Assembly (NCBI GenBank): GCA_015523135.1
Contig: WAKY01000037.1
Coordinates: 1-19,711 of the forward strand
Origin: Candidatus Aciduliprofundum sp.
GTDB lineage: Archaea > Thermoplasmatota > Thermoplasmata > Thermoplasmatales > Aciduliprofundaceae
Length of the DNA stretch: 19,711 nucleotides
Direction of reading: 5' to 3'
The number at the start of each line of letters is the position of its first letter. The first letter of the stretch is position 1. The notes below the pieces were generated by a model. The model was given only the letters and a program-made list of their open reading frames with translations. It had not been told where the DNA came from and ran no database searches. Both the position numbers and the translations under genes were made by a program. Positions 1 through 6,660 of this stretch are shown here, in pieces.

Positions 1-43
1 CTTTACATTTTTGGGATGAAGCACCTTTCCTTCTTTCCGGGTA

Positions 44-72
44 AAGCCGCTTTCTTCCTAAGAAAGGGGCTT
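44..72 (-). repeat. Hairpin directly downstream of the tRNA-Leu 3' end
   Basis: Two 13-nt arms (44-56 and 60-72) are complementary at 12 of 13 positions, with one G/G mismatch and a 3-nt loop. The inverted repeat ends two bases before the mature tRNA 3' end, so the primary transcript's trailer would fold into a stem. No long T-run follows, so it is not a typical archaeal terminator. It could be a processing or stability element. The rest of 1-43 shows nothing I can assign. Confidence 0.6.
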
Positions 73-74
73 AG

Positions 75-159
75 TGCAGGGGGAGGGATTCGAACCCTCG
101 AACCCCTACGGGACGGGACCCTAAATCCCGCACCTTTGACCTGGCTCGGTAACCCCTGC
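75..159 (-). tRNA. tRNA-Leu (anticodon UAG)
   Basis: Read on the minus strand this folds as a class II (long variable arm) tRNA of 85 nt. The acceptor stem GCAGGGG pairs with CCCCTGC and is followed by discriminator A. The anticodon stem CGGGA/TCCCG encloses the loop TTTAGGG, giving anticodon UAG with G37. The T arm is GAGGG-TTCGAAT-CCCTC. The long variable arm and anticodon make it leucine, reading CUA/CUN codons. CCA is not encoded (the bases after A73 are CTA) and must be added after transcription. No intron is present. G37 next to the anticodon makes it a plausible substrate for the Trm5 methyltransferase encoded in this window. Confidence 0.96.
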
Positions 160-181
160 TCGTAGGCGCATTGCTTTGGAG

Positions 182-189
182 ATTATAAT
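182..189 (-). promoter_or_regulatory. TATA box for tRNA-Leu
   Basis: An AT-rich element (ATTATAAT) is centred about 26 bp upstream of the mature tRNA 5' end at 159, the spacing expected between an archaeal TATA box and its transcription start. The tRNA therefore probably has its own promoter with almost no 5' leader, although it lies only 38 bp beyond the nob1 stop codon. Confidence 0.45.
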
Positions 190-197
190 TTTTTCCT

Positions 198-662
198 TTA
201 CAGCTTCTTTCCAGAGATTCTAACCCTCTTTAATTTTCCACCGCATACTGGGCATTGTTCATAGTAATGATTGAAAAATCTCCCACAGGATGTGCATTTC
301 CACTTCCACTTTCTCTTTTCTTTTATCTTCTCTTGATGCACACCTTCAAAATCTAAGCCGAGGTGAGCGGCAACATTCTGAATTGCATAATCATCCGTAA
401 TTATTCTAGCATTTAGCTGAAGAGCCAGAGCTATAATTTCAATATCCACATTGGAGAGAGAGGGAAAATCACCTGTCTCTTTTGCTGCCTTTACTGCGAG
501 CTTTGTATTATACCTTGAAGGAGTGACAATTTTTAAAAGGGTGAAATCAAGGGATTTATCTCTAACCTCCTCTGTCACTCCAGGAGGAATGTAAATTTCA
601 TAATTTGAAGGGGGAACGAAACCCTCAATTAAGGCGGAAGAATCCAACACTAATCTTTCCAC
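198..662 (-). CDS. nob1: Archaeal Nob1-like endonuclease, PIN domain plus zinc ribbon
   Basis: The protein probably makes the endonucleolytic cut that forms the mature 3' end of 16S rRNA during small-subunit assembly in the cytoplasm. With the GTG start at 662 it has 154 aa. The PIN domain (about 2-105) opens with LVLDSSAL and carries the acidic residues expected of the nuclease centre (D7, E31/E32, D73, D90/D91). A C-terminal zinc ribbon (about 120-143) has Cys pairs CTSC (123/126) and CPVC (137/140), followed by a basic tail. The frame stays open to 971, but that extension lies inside leuC and lacks homology to the family. GTG 662 was chosen because a TATA box sits about 25 bp upstream and because Nob1 proteins typically begin just before the LVLDSS strand. 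In-frame ATGs at 677 and 680 lie too close to the TATA box. A VapC-like toxin is unlikely given the zinc ribbon. Confidence 0.88.
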   Translation of the reverse strand: MERLVLDSSALIEGFVPPSNYEIYIPPGVTEEVRDKSLDFTLLKIVTPSRYNTKLAVKAAKETGDFPSLSNVDIEIIALALQLNARIITDDYAIQNVAAHLGLDFEGVHQEKIKEKRKWKWKCTSCGRFFNHYYEQCPVCGGKLKRVRISGKKL

Positions 663-684
663 GAAACTGCATTGCATCATCGTT

Positions 685-690
685 TTTAAA
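685..690 (-). promoter_or_regulatory. TATA box for nob1
   Basis: TTTAAA on the minus strand is centred about 25 bp from the GTG at 662, so the nob1 mRNA is probably leaderless. This box lies only 13 bp from the leuC TATA box, giving a very compact divergent promoter. Confidence 0.55.
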
Positions 691-703
691 TTTGCCCGAT
701 AAG

Positions 704-713
704 TATTAAATAA
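704..713 (+). promoter_or_regulatory. TATA box for leuCD
   Basis: TATTAAATAA lies about 33 bp before the leuC ATG at 742, predicting a short leader of roughly 10 nt. A GGTGAT ribosome-binding motif at 733-738 lies just before the start codon. Confidence 0.5.
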
Positions 714-741
714 ATCTGGGAGATTATCACCTGGTGATACT

Positions 742-1998
742 ATGGGGATGACTCTAACAGAAAAGATTCTTGCAAAAAAGGCTGGAAAGAAAGAAGTGCA
801 ACCTGGAGAGATAGTTACTGTTGAGCCAACGTGGGTTATGAGCCATGATAATTCCGCTGCAATCCTGCTCAAATTTAAGAAAACAGGCATGGAAAAAGTT
901 TGGAATCCAAATAAAATTGTGATTATTCTGGACCATACAGTACCTGCACCTACGGCTGAGTATGCGAACAATCACCAGAGCATAAGGGAATTTGTAAAGG
1001 AGCAGGGTATTGAGAATTTTTGGGATATAAATACGGGGATATGCCATCAGGTAATGGCAGAGAAGGGTTATGATTTACCAGGTGCGGTTATAGTTGGTGC
1101 TGATTCGCACACAACCACACCAGGAGCATTTGGAGCATTTGCAGCTGGCATAGGGAGAAGTGAAGTTGCAGCCATATGGGCCACTGGAAAGATATGGTTG
1201 AGAGTGCCGGAGAGCTATGAGATAATTGTGAATGGAAAGCTGCCTAATGGGGTTTTTGCAAAGGATTTAGCGTTGCACATTGTAGGAGATGTGACTGCGA
1301 GTGGAGCAGTGTACAAAGCTGTTGAATTTAAAGGAGAGACAATAAAAGATATGACAATAGCATCTAGGATGGTTCTTACAAACATGAGCGCGGAGATGGG
1401 AGCCAAGAATGCAATAATTGAAGCGGATGAGAAGACAGAAGCGTATATAAAAGAGAGGGCTAGAGGGCCTTGGGATATTATGCATCCTGATGAAGATGCC
1501 GAGTACGAAAAGAGATACGAGTATGATGCCTCTGATCTGGTTCCAAAAATTGCATTCCCTCACACTGTTGATAATGTTTACGATATTGATAAGGCGGAAG
1601 GTATTGAAGTAAATCAAGTTTTCCTTGGAACTTGTACTAATGGGCGTGTTGAGGACTTAGAAATAGCAGCTAGGATTTTGAAGGGGAATAAAGTGAATAA
1701 GAATGTTCGTATGCTCGTGTTCCCAGCTTCTTGGGATGTATGGCGCGAGGCAGATGAAAAGGGTATATTGCATACGCTTGCAGAGGCAGGTGCAGTGGTT
1801 ATGAATCCTGGATGTGGCCCATGCTTAGGAGCTCATGCAGGTGTTCTTGCCGATGGTGATAAATGCTTGAGCACAGCAAATCGCAATTTCAAAGGAAGAA
1901 TGGGCAATCCTAATGCAGAGATTTATCTTGGCTCTCCAGCAACTGCAGCAGCTACAGCTCTTAAAGGATATATAACCGATCCAAGGGAGGTGCTTTAA
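742..1998 (+). CDS. leuC: 3-isopropylmalate dehydratase-type (aconitase family) large subunit
   Basis: This is the large, Fe-S-binding subunit of a two-subunit hydro-lyase that isomerises a 2-hydroxy-tricarboxylate. Isopropylmalate in leucine synthesis is the default call, but homoaconitate or methylmalate-type substrates occur in the same archaeal family. At 418 aa it is full length. The three cluster-ligating cysteines are visible: C298 in GTCTNGR, and C358 and C361 in NPGCGPCLGAH. Other family motifs are ILDHTVPAP (about 62-70), GADSHTTTPGAFG (119-131) and STANRNFKGRMGNP (377-390). The small subunit starts immediately after the stop codon, so the two form an operon. An alternative start at ATG 748 would remove two residues. 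No other leucine or lysine pathway gene is in the window, so the substrate cannot be read from context. Confidence 0.9.
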   Translation: MGMTLTEKILAKKAGKKEVQPGEIVTVEPTWVMSHDNSAAILLKFKKTGMEKVWNPNKIVIILDHTVPAPTAEYANNHQSIREFVKEQGIENFWDINTGICHQVMAEKGYDLPGAVIVGADSHTTTPGAFGAFAAGIGRSEVAAIWATGKIWLRVPESYEIIVNGKLPNGVFAKDLALHIVGDVTASGAVYKAVEFKGETIKDMTIASRMVLTNMSAEMGAKNAIIEADEKTEAYIKERARGPWDIMHPDEDAEYEKRYEYDASDLVPKIAFPHTVDNVYDIDKAEGIEVNQVFLGTCTNGRVEDLEIAARILKGNKVNKNVRMLVFPASWDVWREADEKGILHTLAEAGAVVMNPGCGPCLGAHAGVLADGDKCLSTANRNFKGRMGNPNAEIYLGSPATAAATALKGYITDPREVL

Positions 1999-2493
1999 AT
2001 GGGAAAGGTTTGGAAATATGGAGATGATGTAAACACGGATGTTATATTTCCGGGAAAATATACATACAAGATCATGAGCGATGGGGAGATGGCTTCCCAT
2101 GCTTTAGAGGACTTAGATCCAAATTTTGCAAAGAATGTAAAGCTCGGAGATGTCATTGTGGCTGGAAAGAACTGGGGCTATGGCTCATCAAGAGAGCAGG
2201 CAGTTAAGTGCTTAAAAGCCGCAGGTGTTAAAGCAATAATTGCCGAAAGCTTCGCTCGCATATATTATCGCAACTGTATAAATCTTGGCTTGCCTGCTAT
2301 AACCCTTAAAAAAGAGGACATAGCGAAATTTGATGCTGGAGATGAAGTGGATGTGGATATTGAGAAAGGGATAATAATTAACAAGAGCAAGGGCTTTGAA
2401 CTACATTTCCCACCATTTGAGGGCTATGTGATGGACATAATAAAGGCAGGGGGAATAATAGAGTACATAAGAAAAAGTAAGGAGAAAAATTAA
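1999..2493 (+). CDS. leuD: 3-isopropylmalate dehydratase-type small subunit
   Basis: This is the swivelling small subunit that completes the active site with LeuC. It has 164 aa, the normal length for an archaeal stand-alone small subunit. Visible motifs are GDDVNTDVIFPGKY (about 8-21), the GKNWGYGSSREQA loop (56-68) that supplies substrate-binding Ser/Arg, and AIIAESFARIYYRN (79-92). The ATG directly abuts the leuC TAA, and GGGAGGTG at 1985-1992 gives a strong ribosome-binding site 6 nt upstream. The loop after the DVI motif, which in this family is known to influence substrate choice, reads YTYKIMSD rather than a familiar YLRT/YLKT form, so leucine-pathway specificity is not assured. The stop codon overlaps the stop of the converging PLD gene. 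Confidence 0.9.
   Translation: MGKVWKYGDDVNTDVIFPGKYTYKIMSDGEMASHALEDLDPNFAKNVKLGDVIVAGKNWGYGSSREQAVKCLKAAGVKAIIAESFARIYYRNCINLGLPAITLKKEDIAKFDAGDEVDVDIEKGIIINKSKGFELHFPPFEGYVMDIIKAGGIIEYIRKSKEKN
2471..2489 (-). terminator. U-rich tract after the PLD gene
   Basis: On the minus strand two five-T runs (2484-2488 and 2473-2477) follow the PLD stop codon, inside the 3' end of leuD. Together with the plus-strand tract this would insulate the converging transcripts. The assignment rests on T-runs alone. Confidence 0.35.
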
Positions 2494-3944
2494 TTCTCTT
2501 TTTTCTTTATTAATATTGCAGATATTATCGCAAGGGTAATTATTAATGGTGTAAAGCTTTCAAATTCTGGCACGGAATTTTCTACATATATTGTGAAATA
2601 CATAGTGTAATTGATGTATCTATCTTCCCCGTAGAATGTTATGCCCACAGTGTAATATCCACTCGCATTAGATGGAATTTCAACTTGCATAGTTTCGTTT
2701 CTCCAATCATAGACATTCTCTCTGTACCATTCTAAATTTTCATTAATGGATATATTTAAATTTCCTCTAGGGATTAGATAGAAGGAAGAATAATTTTTGT
2801 ATCCTCCATTTGCCAAGAATACATTTATGTCCAAATCTTCTCCGGGATAAGCTGTAAAGCTCCACTTATCTACGAAACCATCTGGGATGTAGTATGGATT
2901 ATCTTTATATTTCCAAATTTGAAGAAAATAATTTGCAAAGAAATTTGCTAGAGTTTTATTCTCAATAATTACTCCCACAGTGTGAGTTTCATTATCTAAA
3001 TATTTATAACCCCAATTTGCATCTCCCACATAAACGGTATTGTCTGCTATGACCAATTTTAAATGGGTTATGACTGAGGAAGAATCGTATTCCACGCTTA
3101 CATCATTGTCTTGAAGGTAATGGTAGGCATAATCACTATCATGGTCATCTAGCACAACCTTCGCAATATCTCTCTTTGTTATTATTTCATTTACCAAATC
3201 ATCCACTAGAGTTTCATTTCCTTGAGGATTTGAATAATAAGCCATAGTGTAAACACTTACATATAGGCGATTCTTTGCTGAGTTTATCAAATTTTTGAGG
3301 GCATTATAGGTATAGCCATCGTAGGTTGTTACTATGCTCATTTCTCCATTGGATTGAGATATGCATTCTAATTGTGGAGTTTTGGAAGAATCTTTCCATA
3401 AATAATTGAAATAATTTTGATAGAAATTCGCAATTTGAGAGTTAAAAATCAACATTCCATATTCATTGTTCTTTCCTAATGCAGAAGGGCTCCAGTTGTG
3501 TGAGCCTAAATACACCTCTTTTCCATCAATTACAACTAGCTTGGTATGTATGAATTTTTCTGTGTTATCAACCTTAACTTCTACTCCTCCATTTTCAAGG
3601 TATTGCACCCCGTATTTATTTGAAGAGATGTCCCCTTCACATATAACCTTCACATCTAAGCCCCTATTATGAGCCGAGATTAGAGAATCAAGTAAAGTTC
3701 TGACGGGCTTATAATCACTGAGAATTTCCATGGATACATATACACTCTTGCTGGCATTATCAATAAGATGTTTTAACATAGGGGCATAACCATAATTTTC
3801 AATGGGGACAACGAAAAGCTCATTACTTGAGGTGCTTAAATCTTTTACATTTCCCTCATTGCTTTGCTCCAAATTTATAGCATATATTATGGAAGTAAGG
3901 AGAATAAAAGCGTAGAAGAGCACAATTAATTTTGCAAATCTCAT
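2490..3944 (-). CDS. Secreted phospholipase D-like protein with two HKD motifs and a C-terminal surface-anchor signal
   Basis: The 484-aa protein starts with a signal peptide (hydrophobic residues about 5-22, cleavage near YA-INLEQ). It contains two PLD-type catalytic repeats: H133-x-K135-x4-D140 followed by GSHNW, and H294-x-K296-x4-D301 followed by GDANW. Both HKD sets are complete, so a phosphodiesterase (phospholipase or nuclease) active site is plausible, probably acting outside the cell. Residues about 360-455 look like a beta-rich extracellular domain with several N-x-S/T sequons. The end has a tripartite form: VPEF (458-461), a hydrophobic helix (about 465-479), then KKKEN, resembling the PEF-CTERM tails processed by archaeosortases. 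A TATA box 27 bp upstream suggests a leaderless mRNA. Substrate is unknown. It is divergent from the DtxR operon and may share its regulatory region. Confidence 0.85.
   Translation of the reverse strand: MRFAKLIVLFYAFILLTSIIYAINLEQSNEGNVKDLSTSSNELFVVPIENYGYAPMLKHLIDNASKSVYVSMEILSDYKPVRTLLDSLISAHNRGLDVKVICEGDISSNKYGVQYLENGGVEVKVDNTEKFIHTKLVVIDGKEVYLGSHNWSPSALGKNNEYGMLIFNSQIANFYQNYFNYLWKDSSKTPQLECISQSNGEMSIVTTYDGYTYNALKNLINSAKNRLYVSVYTMAYYSNPQGNETLVDDLVNEIITKRDIAKVVLDDHDSDYAYHYLQDNDVSVEYDSSSVITHLKLVIADNTVYVGDANWGYKYLDNETHTVGVIIENKTLANFFANYFLQIWKYKDNPYYIPDGFVDKWSFTAYPGEDLDINVFLANGGYKNYSSFYLIPRGNLNISINENLEWYRENVYDWRNETMQVEIPSNASGYYTVGITFYGEDRYINYTMYFTIYVENSVPEFESFTPLIITLAIISAILIKKKEN
2495..2510 (+). 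terminator. U-rich terminator after leuCD
   Basis: A pyrimidine stretch containing a six-T run (CTCTTTTTTCTTTAT) starts right after the leuD stop codon. Archaeal RNA polymerase and FttA-dependent termination use such U-rich tracts; no hairpin is seen. Confidence 0.5.
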
Positions 3945-3968
3945 CTATTGGGATATTCTTATTGCCAA

Positions 3969-3974
3969 TATAAA
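3969..3974 (-). promoter_or_regulatory. TATA box for the PLD gene
   Basis: TTTATA on the minus strand is centred about 27 bp from the ATG at 3944, fitting a leaderless transcript. Confidence 0.5.
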
Positions 3975-3990
3975 TTTTCACATCCTAAAA

Positions 3991-3998
3991 TTTAAATA
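3991..3998 (+). promoter_or_regulatory. TATA box for the DtxR-ABC operon
   Basis: TTTAAATA is centred about 26 bp before the GTG start codon at 4021, so the mRNA is probably leaderless and the repressor operator lies between the TATA box and the start site. Confidence 0.55.
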
Positions 3999-4002
3999 AT
4001 TC

Positions 4003-4019
4003 GTTAGGTATTACCTAAC
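4003..4019 (+). promoter_or_regulatory. Operator palindrome, DtxR/IdeR-like box
   Basis: GTTAGGTA-T-TACCTAAC is a perfect inverted repeat with 8-nt arms around one central base. TTAGGT...ACCTAA half-sites are the hallmark of DtxR/IdeR iron boxes. It sits between the TATA box and the start codon of a DtxR-family gene, so bound repressor would block initiation; autoregulation of the metal-transport operon is the natural reading. Confidence 0.8.
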
Positions 4020-4020
4020 C

Positions 4021-4431
4021 GTGATAACAGAGGTTGAAGGAAAGTATCTCATGGCCATATACGAAGCTAGGAGGAATGGCATTGGATCTATTGGACCAAA
4101 GAAGATGGCAGAGATTATGAATGTAAAAAGGCCCACCGCTTATGAAGTTCTAACTAAGCTTGCAAATATGGGATATCTTAGCAAGAAGAATGGAAAGTAC
4201 AAACTTACAGAAAAAGGTATAGTTTTGGCCCAGAGAGTTGTGAGAAATCACAGAATAATTGAAACAATGCTTTATAGGATTGGGGTAGATCTAAATAGAG
4301 CTTGTAACATTGCATCTCGCATTCAAGTTGACATTGATGATGATGTTGTTGAGCTCATTTGTAATTATCTTGGCAATCCCAAAGAATGTCCTCATGGTAG
4401 GCCCATTCCGGAGGGAGTAGTTAATGATTGA
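4021..4431 (+). CDS. DtxR/MntR-family metal-responsive transcriptional repressor
   Basis: The 136-aa protein has an N-terminal winged helix-turn-helix (about 3-68: KKMAEIMNVKRPTAYEVLTKLANMGYL, shown here as helices at about 27-53, then wing and LTEKG) and a dimerisation/metal domain (about 70-130) ending in NPKECPHGRPIPEG. It has no SH3-like third domain, so it is the short form. The GTG start at 4021 follows the operator by one base and is about 26 bp from the TATA box. By hand alignment to IdeR, the ancillary-site residues H77 and E81 are kept, but the primary-site Met, Cys, Glu and His appear as K8, S99, Q102 and V103. It overlaps the ATPase gene by 8 nt and likely controls this operon. 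Confidence 0.88.
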   Translation: MITEVEGKYLMAIYEARRNGIGSIGPKKMAEIMNVKRPTAYEVLTKLANMGYLSKKNGKYKLTEKGIVLAQRVVRNHRIIETMLYRIGVDLNRACNIASRIQVDIDDDVVELICNYLGNPKECPHGRPIPEGVVND

Positions 4432-5176
4432 AATTGAAAATTTGAGTGTTAAATACGATTCTCATGTTGCTCTTGAAGATATAAATTTAAAATTAGAACA
4501 CCCTTCTTTACTTGTAATTATGGGACCAAACGGTGCAGGGAAAACCACACTTTTAAAGGCCATTCTTGGCTTAGTAAAGTATGAGGGTGAGATAAGAATA
4601 TTTGGAAAGAAGCCAGAAGATGCTAGGAATATGATGGGTTATATGCCCCAGAGAGACAAGGTAAATACGAACATTCCTCTAAGAGTTAAAGATGTTGTTC
4701 TTATGCCCCTCCTCTCAAAATATTATTTTGGGATAAGGATGGAAGATGTTAAAAATGCAAAAAGGGCCCTAGAGAGGGTCAACATGCTGCATTATTGGGA
4801 TAAAAATTTCTCAGCTCTAAGTGGTGGTGAGCAGCAGAGGGTTTTTCTAGCCAGAGTACTTGCACAGAATAGCAAGATACTCATTCTTGATGAGCCCTTT
4901 TCTGCCACTGATGTATCCACAAAGATGAAAATGGCAAAAATGCTGCATAAATTGAAGAGAGAGAAGACGATAATAATAGTAACCCATGATGTGAACCCCC
5001 TTGTAGAATGCACAGATAAACTTCTGCTTTTGAGAAAAAGAGTAATTGCCTATGGGACAGTTACAGAGGTTTTGAATGAGGAAAATGTGGAGAGATTGTA
5101 TGGGGTAAGGGTGCCAGTAATAAGGAAAGAAAATGTTTGTTATGTGGTGGGAGGTGATGTTCATCTTCAACGTTGA
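4424..5176 (+). CDS. Metal ABC transporter ATP-binding protein
   Basis: The 250-aa protein is a complete ABC ATPase of the zinc/manganese/iron (ZnuC/MntB) class. It carries Walker A GPNGAGKTT (about 34-42), a Q-loop in YMPQRD, the signature LSGGEQQRV, Walker B ILILDEPFS with catalytic Glu, and the switch His in IIVTHD. It should energise the permease encoded next. The ATG lies 8 nt inside the repressor gene, with GGAGGG at 4410-4415 as ribosome-binding site. The DtxR repressor and ABC-3 permease around it point to a divalent metal (Mn, Fe or Zn) as substrate; the sequence alone does not say which. No solute-binding protein gene is next to it. Confidence 0.9.
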   Translation: MIEIENLSVKYDSHVALEDINLKLEHPSLLVIMGPNGAGKTTLLKAILGLVKYEGEIRIFGKKPEDARNMMGYMPQRDKVNTNIPLRVKDVVLMPLLSKYYFGIRMEDVKNAKRALERVNMLHYWDKNFSALSGGEQQRVFLARVLAQNSKILILDEPFSATDVSTKMKMAKMLHKLKREKTIIIVTHDVNPLVECTDKLLLLRKRVIAYGTVTEVLNEENVERLYGVRVPVIRKENVCYVVGGDVHLQR

Positions 5177-5960
5177 TATCTGGCTTATTAGAGCTATAGT
5201 TGCAATATTCTTGATAGCAATTGTCTCTTCACTCATAGGAAGCTATTCTGTCTTTAGTGGAAGCACTTTCTTAGTTAGCGGAATAGCCCATGGAGCTTTG
5301 GCAGGTGCAGCCTTAGGCATATTTCTTGCACTCTATCTTTTTTCTGTGAATTATCTTATTGTTGCCCTTCTATTTTCCATATTCTTTGCCCTTGCAATTG
5401 GATATGCATCCCACAGGAAAGAAAATGTTGATGTTGCAGTAGGAGTAATGTTTGCTCTCTCCATGAGTCTTGCAATTCTATTTCTATCATTGATTAGGGA
5501 ATACGCTTCAGTTGCCTGGGGATTGATTGTGGGAGACCTTCTTCTATTGTCACAAGGAGATATTGAGATAATGCTTCTCTCAGTAATTGTTATAGTTTTG
5601 ATTTTCATAATTTATAACAGAAGAATACTATTTTCAATTTTTGACCCTGAAGGTGCTATGGCGGTTGGATTGAAGCCCATAATCTATGAAAGCTTGCTAT
5701 ATGTAATTGTAGCTATAGGAGTTGTGGTTTTATTGAAAGGTGTTGGTGCCATATTGGTTTATGCTCTTCTCATAATTCCTGCTGCTGCCTCTAAGCGTAT
5801 TTCATCCACAGTAGCATTTACCATGCTCTTTGCCTTTGTTATATCTCTATTCTCTGGACTTGGTGGATTGGCTCTTGCAGTTATTTCCCCTATCTCTCCT
5901 AGTGCATATGCTGGTCTAATTGCTACGGCTATATACTTCTTCACGATGTTTAAAAGATGA
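5157..5960 (+). CDS. Metal ABC transporter permease, ABC-3 family
   Basis: A strongly hydrophobic protein of 267 aa with about eight membrane segments, the expected size for ZnuB/MntC-type permeases. Family landmarks are the early GSYSVFSGSTFLVSGIAHGA loop and LLLKGVGAILVYALLIIPAA near the C terminus (approximate, written from the reading frame), where the coupling region lies. The frame is open from ATG 5133; I prefer ATG 5157 because it gives the usual short N terminus before the first helix and follows GGGAGGTG (5149-5156). That Shine-Dalgarno abuts the start with no spacer, so 5133 or 5142 remain possible. It overlaps the ATPase gene by 20 nt. No substrate-binding protein follows; psmB starts next with its own promoter. 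Confidence 0.88.
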   Translation: MFIFNVDIWLIRAIVAIFLIAIVSSLIGSYSVFSGSTFLVSGIAHGALAGAALGIFLALYLFSVNYLIVALLFSIFFALAIGYASHRKENVDVAVGVMFALSMSLAILFLSLIREYASVAWGLIVGDLLLLSQGDIEIMLLSVIVIVLIFIIYNRRILFSIFDPEGAMAVGLKPIIYESLLYVIVAIGVVVLLKGVGAILVYALLIIPAAASKRISSTVAFTMLFAFVISLFSGLGGLALAVISPISPSAYAGLIATAIYFFTMFKR

Positions 5961-5972
5961 ATTCGGAAAAGC

Positions 5973-5982
5973 TTTATATATA
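5973..5982 (+). promoter_or_regulatory. TATA box for psmB-fttA
   Basis: TTTATATATA, preceded by a purine-rich CGGAAAAGC that fits a BRE, is the clearest TATA box in the window. The predicted start near 6002 gives a leader of about 20 nt carrying the GAAGGTG ribosome-binding site at 6011-6017. Confidence 0.7.
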
Positions 5983-6023
5983 TCCATCCGATTATACCTT
6001 GTAAAATTTTGAAGGTGTTAGAG

Positions 6024-6656
6024 ATGGAGAACGCTAAAACTGGAACCACCACTGTAGGAATTGTGACGAAGGATGGCGTTGTGATGGGTACTGAGCATAG
6101 GGCTAGTATGGAAACCTTCATAGCCCATAAAACAGCTCAAAAACTCTACAAGTTGGATTATAATCTAGGGATGACAACTGCTGGACTTGTGGGAGATTTA
6201 CAAGTTCTTGTGCGTTATATGCGTGCTGAAATTAATCTTTATCGTATAAGGAGAAAGATGTATATGCCGGTGGGTGCGGCTGCTACTTTGCTATCAAATA
6301 TTCTTAATGAGAGAAAGTTTTTCCCCTATTATGTAGGCCTATTAGTTGGTGGGTTTGATAATAAGGGCTACCATGTATTTGCGATAGATGCTGCTGGAGG
6401 GGCTATTGAGGATAAGTATGCAAGCGTGGGCTCAGGCTCTCTCTTTGTTTATGGAGTTCTTGAAGATAGATGGAATGATGATTTGAGCTTAGATGAAGGT
6501 ATAAATTTGGTTATAAGGGGCATAAATGCAGCTATGAGGCGTGATGCTGCCAGTGGTGATGGTATTTCTGTTGCTACAATAACTAAGGATAATGGATTTG
6601 TTGAATTGAGTCAAGAAGAAATTGAGAAGAGAATGAATAAACTAAAATTGAAGTGA
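6024..6656 (+). CDS. psmB: 20S proteasome beta subunit
   Basis: This is the catalytic subunit of the archaeal 20S proteasome, which degrades unfolded proteins in the cytoplasm. It has 210 aa from ATG 6024: a short propeptide (MENAKTG) is removed autocatalytically to expose Thr1 of TTTVG. In mature numbering the active-site residues are T1, E17, K33, D167 and S170. The family segments AGLVGD, TLLSNILN, IDAAGG and GSGSLFVYGVLE are intact. The start was set at 6024 because GAAGGTG lies 6 nt upstream and the propeptide length fits; an in-frame TTG at 6009 is disfavoured because it would include the ribosome-binding site. FttA begins 4 nt after the stop, so the two are probably co-transcribed. The alpha subunit and regulatory ATPase are not in the window. 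Confidence 0.97.
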   Translation: MENAKTGTTTVGIVTKDGVVMGTEHRASMETFIAHKTAQKLYKLDYNLGMTTAGLVGDLQVLVRYMRAEINLYRIRRKMYMPVGAAATLLSNILNERKFFPYYVGLLVGGFDNKGYHVFAIDAAGGAIEDKYASVGSGSLFVYGVLEDRWNDDLSLDEGINLVIRGINAAMRRDAASGDGISVATITKDNGFVELSQEEIEKRMNKLKLK

Positions 6657-6660
6657 TTTT

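Noticed and set aside
17..163. Plus-strand frame starting at ATG 17 and running through the antisense of the tRNA gene
   Set aside because: Typical spurious frame across a tRNA; no family resemblance and no promoter.
663..971. N-terminal extension of nob1 giving a 257-aa protein
   Set aside because: The extra residues lie antisense to leuC, are unlike the PIN family, and the TATA box fits a GTG start at 662.
6009..6023. TTG start for psmB five codons upstream
   Set aside because: It would translate the GAAGGTG ribosome-binding site; ATG 6024 gives the normal short propeptide.
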